A DNA stretch of 64,000 nt from Stenotrophomonas maltophilia (GCA_900113425.1 FOZF01000001.1:1280358-1344357), one strand, 5' to 3'; counted from the first letter of the stretch, positions 17,585 to 27,249 are shown. The notes: a model not told the origin generated them from the letters alone. Program-made: numbers and translations.

Positions 17585-19420
17585 TCAGAAACTGCCGCTG
17601 AAGCTGGCAAACAGCGTCGCGTCACGTGCACGCTTCTGCGCGGTGGAGGTGCTCAGGCCGATGTTGCTCTGCAGCCCGAACAGCTCCGTGCGGGCCCCCA
17701 GCACCACGGTGGCGTAGTCCTTGTCGAACTTCAGGCCCGGCACGCGGTAGCTGCCCAGCTCCGGCAGGGACTGCAGCCAGGCGCTGGCCTGCTTGGTGTC
17801 TTCGAACTCGTGGTCGTAGGTGGCCTGCACGTAGGGCTTGAAGGTGCCGCCATCGAAGCGCGCCTGCCAGCCGATGCGACCGACAGTGGAGTCCAGCTCC
17901 TGGTTGATGTAGCCCAGCGCAGTAGCCAGCGTGCCGGCGTCGGCGCTCTCGGTATAGCCGTCGATCTTCACCTTCTGCCAGATCACGGCAGCCACCGGAC
18001 CGTGGCGGAAGCCGCCCTCCGTGCCGAACTCGTAGCCCGCGTTGATGGCGGCGGTGAGGTTGCTGCCGTCTGCGGAACCGCCATGCTCACGGGTGGCCGG
18101 ACCCAGCTGCACCTTGCGGGTCACGTCGTAGTCGAGCCAGCTGTAGCTGACCTGCCCGTTGACCCAGGCACGCTCGCCGTACCAGCCAGCGAACAGGCCC
18201 AGCGTGGTGTCGGACTGGGTGAAATCGCCGCGGCTGTTGCCGAAATCTGCGTCCATGCGGCCATAGCCACCGAAGCCGCCCAGGACCATGCCGTCACGCG
18301 ACCAGTCCACGCCGAACAGGCCGGCCGGCGCCAGACCGTCGTAGAGATCGGCGTGGTCATAACGCTGCATGTCGCCGCGCACACCCCCCCACCACGACAG
18401 GCCGTCAGCCGGACGACCGCCCAGATGCATGCCGACCTGGTCGGCGCGCGAACGGCCGATGGTCTGCGCCGAATGGCTGAGGACCTGCTGCAGGCGCGGG
18501 CCTTCCAGCACCGATACCGCGTACTGGCCCAGCAGTGCATGGCCCGCCGTGGTCGGATGCACGCCGTCGGCGAACAGGTAGGTCTTCGCGGCATCCGGGC
18601 TGACATAGGACGTCGGGTTGCAGCCGATGATGCTCTGCGTCGAATTGGCCGGGTCGATGGTGCAGGCCGTGCTGGTGACGTTGGTGAAACCGTACATGGC
18701 CGGATTGGCGGCCACTTCACTGAGCACGGTGAAGGTATCCAGCGGGATGAATTCGATGCCGGCCTGCTTCAGACCGCCGTACAGGGCGTTGTTGTAGCCG
18801 GCCGACAGCGCGGTGGCGGCGGCGGCATTGGGGCCGCGGAAGGACGGCGTCAGGCCGACGTTGGGCAGGTTCGGCACCAGCACGTACTGGGCGCCCGCCT
18901 GCTTCAGCGCGCCGACCAGGGCGATCTGGTCGGTGACGGCCGCGCCGATGATGGCCTGCGCCTGTGTCGGCGCCGTAGCCGCCGCGAACAGGTCGTTGGC
19001 GCCGCCCCAGACGGTGTACAGGGCGTTGGCATCGGCCTTGCCGCCATTCGCGGCCAGGTAGCGGGTGAGTTGCGTCTTCAGCGACGGAACGGGCCCCAGG
19101 GCACCACTGACCTCCACCGAGACACGCGCACCGCCGACGGCATAGTTGTCGCCGTTCTGGCCGTTGCCGTTGGGCGTACCGTTCAGGCCGTAGTAGTTGG
19201 CGACCTGCTGCGACCAGACCCAGCCCGGATTGGTGGTGAACTGGCCGGTGACCTGCTGTGTTGCCGGGGGCAGCAGCGGCCGGAAATAGCCCGCGTCGGT
19301 CAGGCTGTCGCCGAAGAACACCGCGTGCGAGTAAGGGGATTCGCCTGCCATGGCCGGAACCGCGGCCAGTGCGATCGCGGCCGCCATCAGGGAGCGGATC
19401 GGGCGTTTGCTGAGCAGCAT
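17585..19420 (-). CDS. GDSL esterase autotransporter (EstA-like)
   Basis: Outer-membrane esterase of 611 residues secreted by the type V route. Signal peptide to about residue 25 (AAVPAMA), then a GDSL/SGNH passenger (about 30-330): block I FFGDSLTD with the nucleophile Ser, block III GGANDLF with Asn, block V DGVHPTTAGH with Asp and His. The last ~280 residues form an autotransporter barrel rich in alternating strands and ending with a C-terminal Phe (FASFSGSF). Size and layout match Pseudomonas EstA. The start was set at the ATG preceded by AGGAG; the frame is open for 1.4 kb further but that part overlaps thiG on the other strand. A palindrome CGGTGAA-TGGT-TTCACCG (19476-19493) lies upstream in the 207-bp gap to thiS. 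Confidence 0.92.
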   Translation of the reverse strand: MLLSKRPIRSLMAAAIALAAVPAMAGESPYSHAVFFGDSLTDAGYFRPLLPPATQQVTGQFTTNPGWVWSQQVANYYGLNGTPNGNGQNGDNYAVGGARVSVEVSGALGPVPSLKTQLTRYLAANGGKADANALYTVWGGANDLFAAATAPTQAQAIIGAAVTDQIALVGALKQAGAQYVLVPNLPNVGLTPSFRGPNAAAATALSAGYNNALYGGLKQAGIEFIPLDTFTVLSEVAANPAMYGFTNVTSTACTIDPANSTQSIIGCNPTSYVSPDAAKTYLFADGVHPTTAGHALLGQYAVSVLEGPRLQQVLSHSAQTIGRSRADQVGMHLGGRPADGLSWWGGVRGDMQRYDHADLYDGLAPAGLFGVDWSRDGMVLGGFGGYGRMDADFGNSRGDFTQSDTTLGLFAGWYGERAWVNGQVSYSWLDYDVTRKVQLGPATREHGGSADGSNLTAAINAGYEFGTEGGFRHGPVAAVIWQKVKIDGYTESADAGTLATALGYINQELDSTVGRIGWQARFDGGTFKPYVQATYDHEFEDTKQASAWLQSLPELGSYRVPGLKFDKDYATVVLGARTELFGLQSNIGLSTSTAQKRARDATLFASFSGSF

Positions 19421-19627
19421 GTAAAGAACTCCTGTGGGGACGTCATTGAGGATCCGGCGTGCGTACGCCGGCGCACGGTGAATGGTTTCACCGCACCGAC
19501 GATTGCTCACGCTGCGCCGCCGCATGAATTGCCGCGCAGCCCGCCAATCGCAGGCTGCGCCGTTGCGGGCGCCGTGCGGAGAAAGGAATGGTTTCCGTCC
19601 TGACGGGCCATACGCGACAATGCCGCC

Positions 19628-19828
19628 ATGAACATCCAGCTCAACGGCGAACCCCGCACCCTGCATGCTTCGGCAACCCTCCATGACCTGCTCGAGGCCG
19701 AGCAGCTGCTGCAGCGCCGGGTGGCGGTCGAGGTCAATGGCGAGATCGTCAGCCGCAGCCGCCATGGCGAGCATCGCCTTGCCGAAGGTGACGTGGTGGA
19801 GATCGTGCACGCCCTGGGTGGGGGCTGA
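19628..19828 (+). CDS. thiS: ThiS, sulfur-carrier protein
   Basis: Ubiquitin-like sulfur carrier for the thiazole half of thiamine. 66 residues; begins MNIQLNGEPRTL and ends HALGGG, with the C-terminal Gly-Gly that becomes the thiocarboxylate. thiG lies 117 bp downstream on the same strand; a SMAG repeat sits between them. No thiamine riboswitch is recognisable upstream. Confidence 0.9.
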   Translation: MNIQLNGEPRTLHASATLHDLLEAEQLLQRRVAVEVNGEIVSRSRHGEHRLAEGDVVEIVHALGGG

Positions 19829-19852
19829 GGCACGACGCCCGCGCTGCGCGCT

Positions 19853-19875
19853 CGCCGGGCATGGCCCGGCGCTGC
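19853..19875. repeat. SMAG-type REP palindrome between thiS and thiG
   Basis: CGCCGGGCATGGCCCGGCG followed by CTGC. Its place inside the thiS-thiG unit suggests it could modulate the relative level of the two messages. Confidence 0.8.
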
Positions 19876-19945
19876 CCCTGCACCTGCCTCCCGGCGGCAT
19901 CGAAGTGACGACCCCATCTTCAGGCGGATAAGCGATAATCGCGCC

Positions 19946-20740
19946 ATGAACGTTCATGTCTCCCCCGATTCGCTGGTGATCGCCGGCAAGACCTACGGCT
20001 CGCGGCTGCTCACCGGCACCGGCAAGTTCAAGGATCTGGAAGAAACCCGCCTGGCCACCGAGGCCGCTGGCGCCCAGATCGTCACCGTGGCCATCCGCCG
20101 CACCAACATCGGGCAGAACCCCGGCGAGCCGAACCTGCTGGACGTGCTGCCGCCGGAGCGCTTCACCATCCTGCCCAACACCGCCGGCTGCTACACCGCC
20201 GAGGACGCGGTGCGCACGTGCCGCCTGGCCCGTGAACTGCTGGACGGCCACAACCTGACCAAGCTGGAAGTGCTGGGCGACCAGAAGACCCTGTACCCGG
20301 ACGTGATGCAGACCCTCAAGGCCGCCGAACAGCTGGTCAAGGATGGCTTCGAGGTCATGGTCTACACCTCCGACGACCCGATCCTGGCCAAGCGCCTGGA
20401 AGAGATCGGCTGCGCTGCGGTGATGCCGCTGGCCGCGCCGATCGGTTCGGGCCTGGGCATCCAGAACAAGTACAACCTGCTGCAGATCATCGAGGACGCC
20501 CGGGTGCCGATCATCGTCGATGCCGGCGTCGGTACGGCATCGGATGCGGCGATCGCGATGGAGCTGGGCTGCGATGGCGTGCTCATGAACACGGCCATTG
20601 CCGGCGCGCGCAGCCCGGTGCTGATGGCCAGCGCGATGCGCAAGGCGGTCGAAGCCGGCCGTGAAGCGTTCCTGGCCGGGCGCATCCCGCGCAAGCGCTA
20701 CGCCAGCGCGTCGTCGCCGGTGGATGGGTTGATCGGCTGA
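19946..20740 (+). CDS. thiG: ThiG, thiazole synthase
   Basis: TIM-barrel enzyme that condenses 1-deoxy-D-xylulose 5-phosphate, dehydroglycine and the ThiS thiocarboxylate into the thiazole phosphate of thiamine. 264 residues with family motifs [54 protein letters not shown] (active-site Lys in the LEVLGD region) and [20 protein letters not shown]. Its stop overlaps the trmB start by one base, so the two are translationally coupled. Confidence 0.95.
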   Translation: MNVHVSPDSLVIAGKTYGSRLLTGTGKFKDLEETRLATEAAGAQIVTVAIRRTNIGQNPGEPNLLDVLPPERFTILPNTAGCYTAEDAVRTCRLARELLDGHNLTKLEVLGDQKTLYPDVMQTLKAAEQLVKDGFEVMVYTSDDPILAKRLEEIGCAAVMPLAAPIGSGLGIQNKYNLLQIIEDARVPIIVDAGVGTASDAAIAMELGCDGVLMNTAIAGARSPVLMASAMRKAVEAGREAFLAGRIPRKRYASASSPVDGLIG

Positions 20741-21474
20741 TGACCAATCCTTTCGACAGCGCTGGGTCCAAGGCCCCGCCCAAGCCATTCACCGTCAGCG
20801 AGGGGCGCCGCGAGGTACGCAGTTTCGTGCTGCGCCAGGGCCGCTTCACGCCCGCCCAGCAGCGCGCGTTCGACGAACGCTGGCCACGCTTCGGCCTGGA
20901 TTACAGCGGCCAGCCGCGCGACCTGGACGCCACCTTCGGTCGCCCGGCGCACAAGGTGCTGGAGATCGGCTTCGGCAACGGCGCTGCACTGCGCTTCGCT
21001 GCCCAGCATGATCCGTCGCGCGATTACATCGGCATCGAAGTGCACGCGCCCGGTGTCGGCCGCCTGCTGAACGCCCTGGCCGACGACAACGCCGACCACG
21101 TGCGCCTGTACCACCATGACGCGGTGGAAGTACTGCAGAACGAGATCGCCGATGGCGCGCTCGATGAAGTGCGCATCTACTTCCCGGACCCGTGGCACAA
21201 GAAGCGCCACAACAAGCGCCGCCTGCTGCAGCCGGCCTTCGCAGAGCTGCTGGTGCGCAAGCTGCGTGCGGGCGGCCGCCTGCACTGCGCCACCGACTGG
21301 GAAGACTACGCAGAGCAGATGTGGGACGTGCTCGATGCGACCGCCGGCCTGGTCAACCGGGCCGGTCCGCGGGGCAGCGTGCCGCGCCCGGAGTGGCGGC
21401 CGCAGACCCACTTCGAGACCCGCGGCCAGAAGCTCGGCCATGGCGTCTGGGACCTGTTGTACGACCGCACCTGA
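20740..21474 (+). CDS. trmB: TrmB, tRNA (guanine-N7-)-methyltransferase
   Basis: Makes m7G46 in tRNA variable loops using S-adenosylmethionine. 244 residues; SAM site [16 protein letters not shown], then [14 protein letters not shown], and the catalytic/tRNA block [20 protein letters not shown] characteristic of TrmB. It overlaps thiG by one base; the pairing thiG-trmB is common in gammaproteobacteria. Confidence 0.95.
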   Translation: MTNPFDSAGSKAPPKPFTVSEGRREVRSFVLRQGRFTPAQQRAFDERWPRFGLDYSGQPRDLDATFGRPAHKVLEIGFGNGAALRFAAQHDPSRDYIGIEVHAPGVGRLLNALADDNADHVRLYHHDAVEVLQNEIADGALDEVRIYFPDPWHKKRHNKRRLLQPAFAELLVRKLRAGGRLHCATDWEDYAEQMWDVLDATAGLVNRAGPRGSVPRPEWRPQTHFETRGQKLGHGVWDLLYDRT

Positions 21475-21501
21475 CGATCGCCCGAGGACGCCGCGCCCCA
21501 C

Positions 21502-23349
21502 ATGGATACCGCGCTGACGCTGACCAACGACATGAAGCTCGTACTCGGGCTGGTCGGCTTCACGATGGCGATGTTCCTGTTCGAGCGGATCCGTGCCGAC
21601 GTCGTCGCGCTGGTGGTGCTGGTGGTACTGGGTGTCACCGGCCTGATCGCCCCGGAGGAAATCTTCGGCGGCTTCTCCGGCAACGCGGTGATGAGCATCA
21701 TCGCCACCACCATCCTCGGTGCGGGCCTTGACCGCACCGGCGCACTGAATCGGCTCGCGGCCTGGCTGCTGCGACGCGGACATGGCATCGAGCAGCGCCT
21801 GCTGATGATGACCACGGCCATCGCCGGCCTGAACTCGTCCTTCATGCAGAACCCGTCGGTGATGGCGCTGTACCTGCCGGTCGCCTCGCGGTTGGCGGCA
21901 CGCACCGGGCTGACCATGCAGCGGCTGCTGCTGCCGATCTCGGCGGCGATCGTGATGGGCGGTGCGCTGACCATGGTCGGCAACTCGCCGCTGATCCTGC
22001 TGAACGACCTGCTGGCCTCGGCCAACAACAACCTGCCCTCCGGCCTGGCCAGCATCGAGCCGCTGCGCATGTTCGCGCCGCTGCCGATCGGCGTGGCGCT
22101 GCTGATCGCCTCGCTGCTGTACTTCCGCTATTACGGCGACCGCAAGCTGATCGAGGAAGAGACCCTGGTCAACGATGGGGTCACCCCGGCCCGTACCGAG
22201 AGCTACTTCGCCAAGACCTACGGCATTGAGGGCGATGTGTTCGAACTGGTGGTCACCGCCGAAAGCCCGCTGGTCGGCATGACTCTGGGCGAGGCCGAGA
22301 GCCTGCATGACGCGCCGCTGCTGCTGGCATTGAAGACCGGCAACGATACTCGGCTGGCGCCACCGGCGGAAATGCGCATCTGGGTGGGCAGCGTGCTGGG
22401 CGCGATGGGTCCGCGCGAGCAGATCGGCGATTTCGCCCAGAACCAGTTCCTGCGCATGTCCTCGCGGCTGAAGCACCTGGGCGATCTGTTCAATCCCAGC
22501 CGCGCGGGCATTTCCGAGGCGGTGGTGCCGCCGACCTCGAACGTGATCGGCAAGAGTGCGGCCGACCTGCGCCTGCGCAAGGAGCGCGGCATCAGCCTGC
22601 TGGCGATCAACCGCGACAAGCAGGTGATCCGCGAGGACGTGCGCGACGTGCAGTTGCGCGCCGGCGACATGCTGGTCTTCCACAGCATCTGGACCGACTT
22701 GGCGCAGGCCGCCAAGAGCCGTGACTTCGTGGTGGTCACCGACTACCCGACCGGCGAACAGCGCCCGCACAAGTTCAAGATCGCCATGGCGATCTTCGCG
22801 CTGACGATCCTGATCGCGCTGACCAGCAAGCTGCCGGTAGCGCTGACCCTGATGACCGGCGTGGCCGGCATGTTGCTGACGGGCGTGCTGCGGATGGACG
22901 AGGCCTATGCCTCGATCAACTGGAAAACCGTGTTCATGATGGCCGGACTGATCCCGCTCGGCTGGGCGATGGACTCCAGCGGCGCGGCGGCCTGGGTCGC
23001 CGGCCATACCATCGACAAGCTCCCCACCGGCATACCGGTGTGGGTGCTGGAGCTGGCCCTGGCGCTGCTGACAACGGTGTTCTCGCTGGTGATCAGCCAT
23101 GTCGGCGCCACCATCGTGATGGTGCCCATCGCGGTGAATCTGGCGCTGGCGGCGGGTGGCAACCCGACCGCGTTCGCATTGATCGTGGCGCTGTCGGCCT
23201 CCAACAATCTGATGACGGCCTCCAATCCGGTCATCTCGATGATCACCGGGCCGGCCAACTACACCCCGCGCGAGATGTGGCGGGTCGGCGGACCGTTGTC
23301 GCTGATCTACACCTGTGTGGTGGTGCTGATGATCAACCTGATGTTCTGA
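21502..23349 (+). CDS. SLC13/DASS-family permease with RCK_C domains
   Basis: Inner-membrane anion transporter of 615 residues. Helices occupy residues 10-210 and 425-615; between them lie two TrkA-C (RCK_C) regulatory domains (about 235-310, ending RIWVGSVLGAMGPREQ, and about 330-410, ending LRAGDMLVFHSIW). The paired transport signatures are visible as NSSFMQNPSVMALYLPVASRL and VSHVGATIVMVPIAVNLAL. The substrate cannot be read from sequence: relatives carry sulfate, dicarboxylates or other anions. It follows trmB by 27 bp and may be co-transcribed. Confidence 0.85.
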   Translation: MDTALTLTNDMKLVLGLVGFTMAMFLFERIRADVVALVVLVVLGVTGLIAPEEIFGGFSGNAVMSIIATTILGAGLDRTGALNRLAAWLLRRGHGIEQRLLMMTTAIAGLNSSFMQNPSVMALYLPVASRLAARTGLTMQRLLLPISAAIVMGGALTMVGNSPLILLNDLLASANNNLPSGLASIEPLRMFAPLPIGVALLIASLLYFRYYGDRKLIEEETLVNDGVTPARTESYFAKTYGIEGDVFELVVTAESPLVGMTLGEAESLHDAPLLLALKTGNDTRLAPPAEMRIWVGSVLGAMGPREQIGDFAQNQFLRMSSRLKHLGDLFNPSRAGISEAVVPPTSNVIGKSAADLRLRKERGISLLAINRDKQVIREDVRDVQLRAGDMLVFHSIWTDLAQAAKSRDFVVVTDYPTGEQRPHKFKIAMAIFALTILIALTSKLPVALTLMTGVAGMLLTGVLRMDEAYASINWKTVFMMAGLIPLGWAMDSSGAAAWVAGHTIDKLPTGIPVWVLELALALLTTVFSLVISHVGATIVMVPIAVNLALAAGGNPTAFALIVALSASNNLMTASNPVISMITGPANYTPREMWRVGGPLSLIYTCVVVLMINLMF

Positions 23350-23410
23350 GGGTCGGGTTCATCGGCAGGGCTGCGCCCTGCACCCGCAGAGGCAACACCA
23401 ACACCAACAC

Positions 23411-23461
23411 CAAAGGCGGGCACCCCGCCTTCGGCAGATCTGTAGCGTCGAGCCATGCTCG
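23411..23461. repeat. Hairpin plus SMAG variant after SLC13 gene
   Basis: AAGGCGGG-CAC-CCCGCCTT (23411-23429), a terminator-like hairpin without a T run, precedes GTAGCGTCGAGCCATGCTCGAC (23440-23461), a GTAG palindrome whose arms use GTCGAG instead of GCCGGG. A second such variant lies after mscL. GCAGGG-CTGC-GCCCTGC lies nearby at 23365-23381. Confidence 0.65.
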
Positions 23462-23474
23462 ACTGCTTCTGGCC

Positions 23475-23810
23475 TCAGGCCAGATAGACCTGCCCATCAC
23501 GCACGTCCACCGGCACCGCGCGCAGGCGGTCGCCCTTGCACGGGCCGGCGATGCAGTCGCCGCTGTCCAACGCGAACGAGGCGCCATGCGCGGCGCAGAC
23601 CAGATGCCCCTCGCGGCTCTTCAGGAACTGCCCCGGCGCCCAGTCCAGGCGACGGCCGGCATGCGGACAGATGTTCAGATAGGCCATCACCGCGGTGCCA
23701 TCGCGGTACAGGACCAGCGATTCGGCATCACCATCCACCACCGCTTCGGCCTCTGCAAAGCCGCCATCGGCAATGGCATCAAGGGCGATCAGGGCAGCGG
23801 CGGCAGTCAT
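23475..23810 (-). CDS. Rieske [2Fe-2S] protein
   Basis: Small Rieske ferredoxin-type protein, 111 residues from the ATG chosen here. Cluster ligands are visible as CPHAG (Cys-x-His) and CAAHGASF (Cys-x2-His); DSGDCIAGPCKGDRLRAVPV follows as usual in the ferredoxin-like branch. The start at 23810 begins MTAAAALIALDAIADGGFAE, which fits soluble Rieske proteins; an ATG at 23837 would add nine residues. The open frame extends to 23927 but with an unlikely leader. It could serve a ring-hydroxylating oxygenase or another oxidase; no oxygenase lies nearby. It converges with the SLC13 gene. Confidence 0.8.
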   Translation of the reverse strand: MTAAAALIALDAIADGGFAEAEAVVDGDAESLVLYRDGTAVMAYLNICPHAGRRLDWAPGQFLKSREGHLVCAAHGASFALDSGDCIAGPCKGDRLRAVPVDVRDGQVYLA

Positions 23811-23884
23811 GGCGAAGGCTCGGACGGAAACGCGCATTGTCGCACGCCTGCTCAGGTGACTGGCTGCGACATGAACACAAGTCA

Positions 23885-23912
23885 TTGATCCGTAATAAGC
23901 CTTGGCTATATT
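23885..23912 (+). promoter_or_regulatory. Sigma-70-like promoter of small membrane protein gene
   Basis: TTGATC and TATATT are separated by 16 bases in a locally AT-rich stretch, giving a predicted start near 23919 and a leader of about 70 bases before the next gene. Confidence 0.45.
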
Positions 23913-23989
23913 TAACGAGTTTTTCACTCAATGACAGTGCCGGCTCCCGATACTCTGGTTTCGCTGATTTCCCAGCCTATCGAGCCGCC

Positions 23990-24271
23990 ATGTTCAATCG
24001 CGATTCCGCCTTCACCCAGTTCCGCACCCTGTTCGCGCCGCGCAAGCCGCGTCACCCGCTGGTGCGCGTTGCCGTGGGCCTGCTCGGCCTGGCGATCCTG
24101 GCCGCGATGGTGTTCATCGGCGTGTTCGTCGGTGCGGCGATGATCCTGGTCGGCCTGGCGTGGAAGCTGCTGGCCTCGCGCAAGGCGGGGACAGCGCGAC
24201 CGGCCGACCCGACCGTGGTCGAGGGCGAGTACCGGGTGGTGCGCAAGCCGGTGCTGCCGGCCTCGCGCTGA
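23990..24271 (+). CDS. Small membrane protein, 93 residues
   Basis: Hypothetical inner-membrane protein. After a basic N-terminal stretch (FAPRKPRHPLVR) come one long or two short hydrophobic helices (VAVGLLGLAILAAMVFIGV and FVGAAMILVGLAWKLL) and a polar tail ending GEYRVVRKPVLPASR. The start was chosen at the ATG 78 bp after the predicted promoter's -10; the frame is open upstream to 23837. No family recognised. Confidence 0.65.
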   Translation: MFNRDSAFTQFRTLFAPRKPRHPLVRVAVGLLGLAILAAMVFIGVFVGAAMILVGLAWKLLASRKAGTARPADPTVVEGEYRVVRKPVLPASR

Positions 24272-24349
24272 GCCCTGCCGGCCGGCGTGCCCGCTGACGG
24301 CGGGCGCCATGCGTTCTAGACTGCGGGCATTCCCTTCCTGGATGCCCGC

Positions 24350-25066
24350 ATGTCCGATGTTTCCGATGTGATCCCTGCACCTGCCACGCCGCGCGTTCCG
24401 GTGGTGGGCGGTGGCAGCTTCCCCGTGCACCGCGTCTACTGCGTGGGTCGCAACTTTGCCGACCATGCACGCGAAATGGGAGCGGCGGTGCCGGCGGCCG
24501 ACGACCGCGGCCGGCCGATGTTCTTCAGCAAGCCCGCTGATGCGCTGGTGGTCGGCCATGACGATGCCATCCCCTACCCGCCCGCGACGGCCAACCTGCA
24601 TCACGAGGTGGAGCTGGTGGTGGCGATCGGCCGTGATGCCCCGGCCGGCGAGCTTTCCGTGGCCGATGCCGAAGCGCTGGTGTACGGCTATGCCGTCGGC
24701 TTGGACCTGACCCGCCGCGATCTGCAGGCGGCCGCCAAGGAAAAGGGCCATCCCTGGGATGCCGCCAAGGGCTTCGACGCCTCCGCGCCGATCAGCGAGA
24801 TCGTGCATGCCGGCGAAGTGGGCGATCTGGCGGCGCTGAACCTGTCGCTGGAAGTCAACGGCGAAGTGCGCCAGCAGGCCCTGCTGGACCAGATGATCTG
24901 GAACGTGCCGGAAATCCTGCACGAGTTGTCCAAGCTGTGGCAGCTGCGCGCGGGTGACCTGGTGTTCATGGGCACGCCGTCCGGGGTGGCCGCACTGAAG
25001 CCGGGCGACCGTTTCAGCGCGCGCCTGGAAAACGTGGCCGAGCGCCACGGTGTGATCGCCGGCTGA
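24350..25066 (+). CDS. Fumarylacetoacetate-hydrolase-family protein
   Basis: FAH-superfamily enzyme of 238 residues, acting on 2-oxo acids by C-C cleavage, decarboxylation or isomerisation. Family features: [27 protein letters not shown], the metal-binding [34 protein letters not shown] and [17 protein letters not shown]. Its length and N terminus are closest to the fumarylpyruvate hydrolase / YcgM-like group. Substrate is not determinable; it is not in a catabolic operon. It is probably expressed with or independently of the small membrane gene 78 bp upstream. Confidence 0.85.
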   Translation: MSDVSDVIPAPATPRVPVVGGGSFPVHRVYCVGRNFADHAREMGAAVPAADDRGRPMFFSKPADALVVGHDDAIPYPPATANLHHEVELVVAIGRDAPAGELSVADAEALVYGYAVGLDLTRRDLQAAAKEKGHPWDAAKGFDASAPISEIVHAGEVGDLAALNLSLEVNGEVRQQALLDQMIWNVPEILHELSKLWQLRAGDLVFMGTPSGVAALKPGDRFSARLENVAERHGVIAG

Positions 25067-25118
25067 CACCACCTGCGCTACTCTGCGCGCTGTCCACATC
25101 CCCCACAGGAGAAAACAC

Positions 25119-25523
25119 ATGGGAGTGCTCACCGAATTCAAGGAATTCGCGATGCGCGGCAACGTCATCGACCTCGCCGTCGGCGTGGTGATCGGCGCCG
25201 CCTTCGGCAAGATCGTCACTGCACTGGTCGAGAAGATCATCATGCCTCCGCTGGGCCTGCTGATCGGCAAGGTGGACTTCTCGCAGCTGGCGTGGACGCT
25301 GTCGCCGGCACGCATCGGGCCGGACGGCAAGGAGATCCCGGCGGTGGTGATCGGCTACGGTGATTTCATCAACACCCTGATCCAGTTCGTGATCGTGGCG
25401 TTCGCCATTTTCCTGGTGATCAAGGTGATCAACCGTCTGTCGCGCAAGAAGGAAGCCGCTCCCGCCGCCCCGGCCGAGGAAGTGGTGCTGCTGCGCGAGA
25501 TCCGCGACAGCCTGAAGAAATAA
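25119..25523 (+). CDS. mscL: MscL, large-conductance mechanosensitive channel
   Basis: Homopentameric channel that opens on osmotic downshock. 134 residues; N-terminal helix [20 protein letters not shown], first transmembrane helix [18 protein letters not shown], periplasmic loop, second helix [16 protein letters not shown], and a charged C-terminal helix bundle ([15 protein letters not shown]). CAGGAG lies 8 bases upstream of the ATG. Confidence 0.96.
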   Translation: MGVLTEFKEFAMRGNVIDLAVGVVIGAAFGKIVTALVEKIIMPPLGLLIGKVDFSQLAWTLSPARIGPDGKEIPAVVIGYGDFINTLIQFVIVAFAIFLVIKVINRLSRKKEAAPAAPAEEVVLLREIRDSLKK

Positions 25524-25538
25524 GGCGTTCGTGCACCT

Positions 25539-25648
25539 GTAGAGTCGAGCCGTGCTCGACTGGGCGGGACGGTAATCAAGGTAGCGCCGGGCCATGCCCG
25601 GCGAGCGAAGCGGTTCGTGGACCTCCGCCGGGCATGGCCCGGCGCTAC
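25539..25648. repeat. SMAG cluster: one variant and one inverted pair
   Basis: GTAGAGTCGAGCCGTGCTCGAC (25539-25560) is followed by an inverted dimer: GTAGCGCCGGGCCATGCCCG (from 25581 to 25603) and its mirror CGCCGGGCATGGCCCGGCG-CTAC (25626-25648). Paired, opposed SMAGs can fold into one long hairpin at the end of the mscL transcript. Confidence 0.9.
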
Positions 25649-25761
25649 CGCTTTGCCGGACGTGGCGGAAAACAGCGTTCGCGCCGGACATGACCTCCCG
25701 CCCATGCGCGCGTCTGAACGACTGTTAAGCTCCAAGGCTTGGTCCCTTCCCGGAGTTGTCC

Positions 25762-27183
25762 ATGCGTCGCCGCGTCCTTGCCATCGCATCCTCCCTTGCC
25801 CTGCTGGCCGCCCCGGCCTTCGCGGCACCGCGCGCCACCACCCTGCCCCCGGCGTCGCTGGCCACGGCCGCGCAGCTGCGCGATCAGGCCCTGGCCGATG
25901 ACACCGGCTGGAAGGTGGTCGAATCGCTGACCACCGAAATCGGTCCACGCATCGCCGGCAGCGAAGCCGACGCGCGTGCGGTCGCCTGGGCCGAAGCCAA
26001 GTTCAAGGCCCTGGGTTTCGACAAGGTCTGGAAAGAACCGGTGACCTTCCCGAAGTGGGAGCGACGCAGCGAACACGCCGCCGTGACCGGCAGGAACCCG
26101 CAGCCGCTGCAGATCACTGCACTGGGTGGCAGCCCGGGCGGTACCGTCGAAGCCGAGGTCGTGCGCTTTGCCGACCTGGCCGCGCTGCAGGCCGCGCCCG
26201 CCGGTTCATTGAAGGGCAAGATCGCCTTCGTCGATTACCAGATGCTGCCGTTCCGCGATGGCCGCGACTACGGCCGTGGTGGCGCGATCCGCAGCAAGGG
26301 ACCGTCCGAAGCGATCCGCAAAGGCGCCGTCGGCTTCCTGATGCGCTCGGCCGGCACCGATTCGCACCGCGTGCCGCACACCGGCATCACCCGATTCGAT
26401 GACGGCCTGACCCCGGTACCGTCCGCGGCCCTGTCGGTACCCGATGCCGACCAGCTGGCACGTCTGCTGGCACGTGGCAGCACCACGGTGAAGGTCGCGC
26501 TGGACTGCGGCTGGGACGGTACTGCGACGTCCTACAACGTGATCGGCGAGATCACTGGCCGCACCCTGCCCAAGGAAGTCGTGGTGATCGGTGGCCATCT
26601 GGATTCGTGGGATCTGGGCACCGGCGCAGTCGATGACGGCGCGGGCGTAGGCATCACCATGGCCGCGGGGCATCTGATCGGCCAGCTCAAGCAGGCCCCC
26701 AAGCGCACGATCCGGGTGATCGCGTTCGCCAACGAAGAGCAGGGGCTGTACGGCGGCAAGGCTTACGCCGAAGCGCATGCGAAGGACGTGGCGCTGCACC
26801 AGCTGGCTGCCGAGAGCGATTTCGGTGCCGGCCGCATCTATGCGTTCAATACCGGCTCGCCGAACCCGGAAGGCTCGCGCGAAGCGACCCGGCAGATCGC
26901 CGAAGTGATGAAGCCGCTGGGCATCGAGTACGCAGCCGACAAGGGCGGCCCGGGGCCGGATATCGGCCCGCTGGCTGCCAAGGGTGGCGCCTGGGCGTGG
27001 CTGGCACAGGATGGTTCGGACTACTTCCACCTGCACCACACTGCCGACGACACGCTCGACAAGATCGACCCGAAGGCGCTGGCGCAGAATGTGGCGGCAT
27101 ACACCGTATTCGCCTATCTGGCCGCAGAGGCCGACGGCAACTTCGGCAGTGAAGCCAAAGCGACGACACCGCCGAACGAGTGA
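25762..27183 (+). CDS. Secreted M28-family zinc aminopeptidase
   Basis: Exported metallopeptidase of 473 residues. Signal peptide MRRRVLAIASSLALLAAPAFA. A PA-type insert occupies about 120-250. The M28 catalytic residues are visible in GGHLDSWDLGTGAVDDGAG (His, Asp and the bridging Asp), FANEEQGLYGGKAYAEAH (catalytic Glu-Glu), a third-site Asp/Glu near AAESDFGAGR, and LHHTADDTLDKID with the final His. The start was set at the ATG that opens the signal; a TTG two codons earlier is possible. Exact specificity is unknown. Single gene, flanked by SMAG repeats. Confidence 0.9.
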   Translation: MRRRVLAIASSLALLAAPAFAAPRATTLPPASLATAAQLRDQALADDTGWKVVESLTTEIGPRIAGSEADARAVAWAEAKFKALGFDKVWKEPVTFPKWERRSEHAAVTGRNPQPLQITALGGSPGGTVEAEVVRFADLAALQAAPAGSLKGKIAFVDYQMLPFRDGRDYGRGGAIRSKGPSEAIRKGAVGFLMRSAGTDSHRVPHTGITRFDDGLTPVPSAALSVPDADQLARLLARGSTTVKVALDCGWDGTATSYNVIGEITGRTLPKEVVVIGGHLDSWDLGTGAVDDGAGVGITMAAGHLIGQLKQAPKRTIRVIAFANEEQGLYGGKAYAEAHAKDVALHQLAAESDFGAGRIYAFNTGSPNPEGSREATRQIAEVMKPLGIEYAADKGGPGPDIGPLAAKGGAWAWLAQDGSDYFHLHHTADDTLDKIDPKALAQNVAAYTVFAYLAAEADGNFGSEAKATTPPNE

Positions 27184-27187
27184 GGCT

Positions 27188-27249
27188 GCAGCGCCGGGCC
27201 ATGCCCGGCGAGCGCAGCGGGAAAGGAGGTGCGGACCAAGGTCCGCACC
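27188..27249. repeat. SMAG-like repeat and GGTGCGGACC palindrome
   Basis: GCAGCGCCGGGCCATGCCCG (27188-27210) is followed by GGTGCGGACC-AA-GGTCCGCACC (27228-27249), a perfect 10-bp inverted repeat of a different type. Both lie between the convergent peptidase and symporter genes and may end both transcripts. Confidence 0.75.

Noticed and set aside
17144..19603. 819-codon plus-strand open frame
   Set aside because: It spans the tRNA and lies antisense to the GDSL autotransporter, with Gln/His/Arg-rich low-quality translation typical of GC-rich shadow frames.
19421..19627. Thiamine (TPP) riboswitch before thiS
   Set aside because: I looked for the conserved Thi-box segments and found no matching set.
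19421..20788. Possible N-terminal extension of the autotransporter (open frame to 20788)
   Set aside because: It overlaps thiS and thiG antisense; the signal peptide with AGGAG at 19420 marks the true start.
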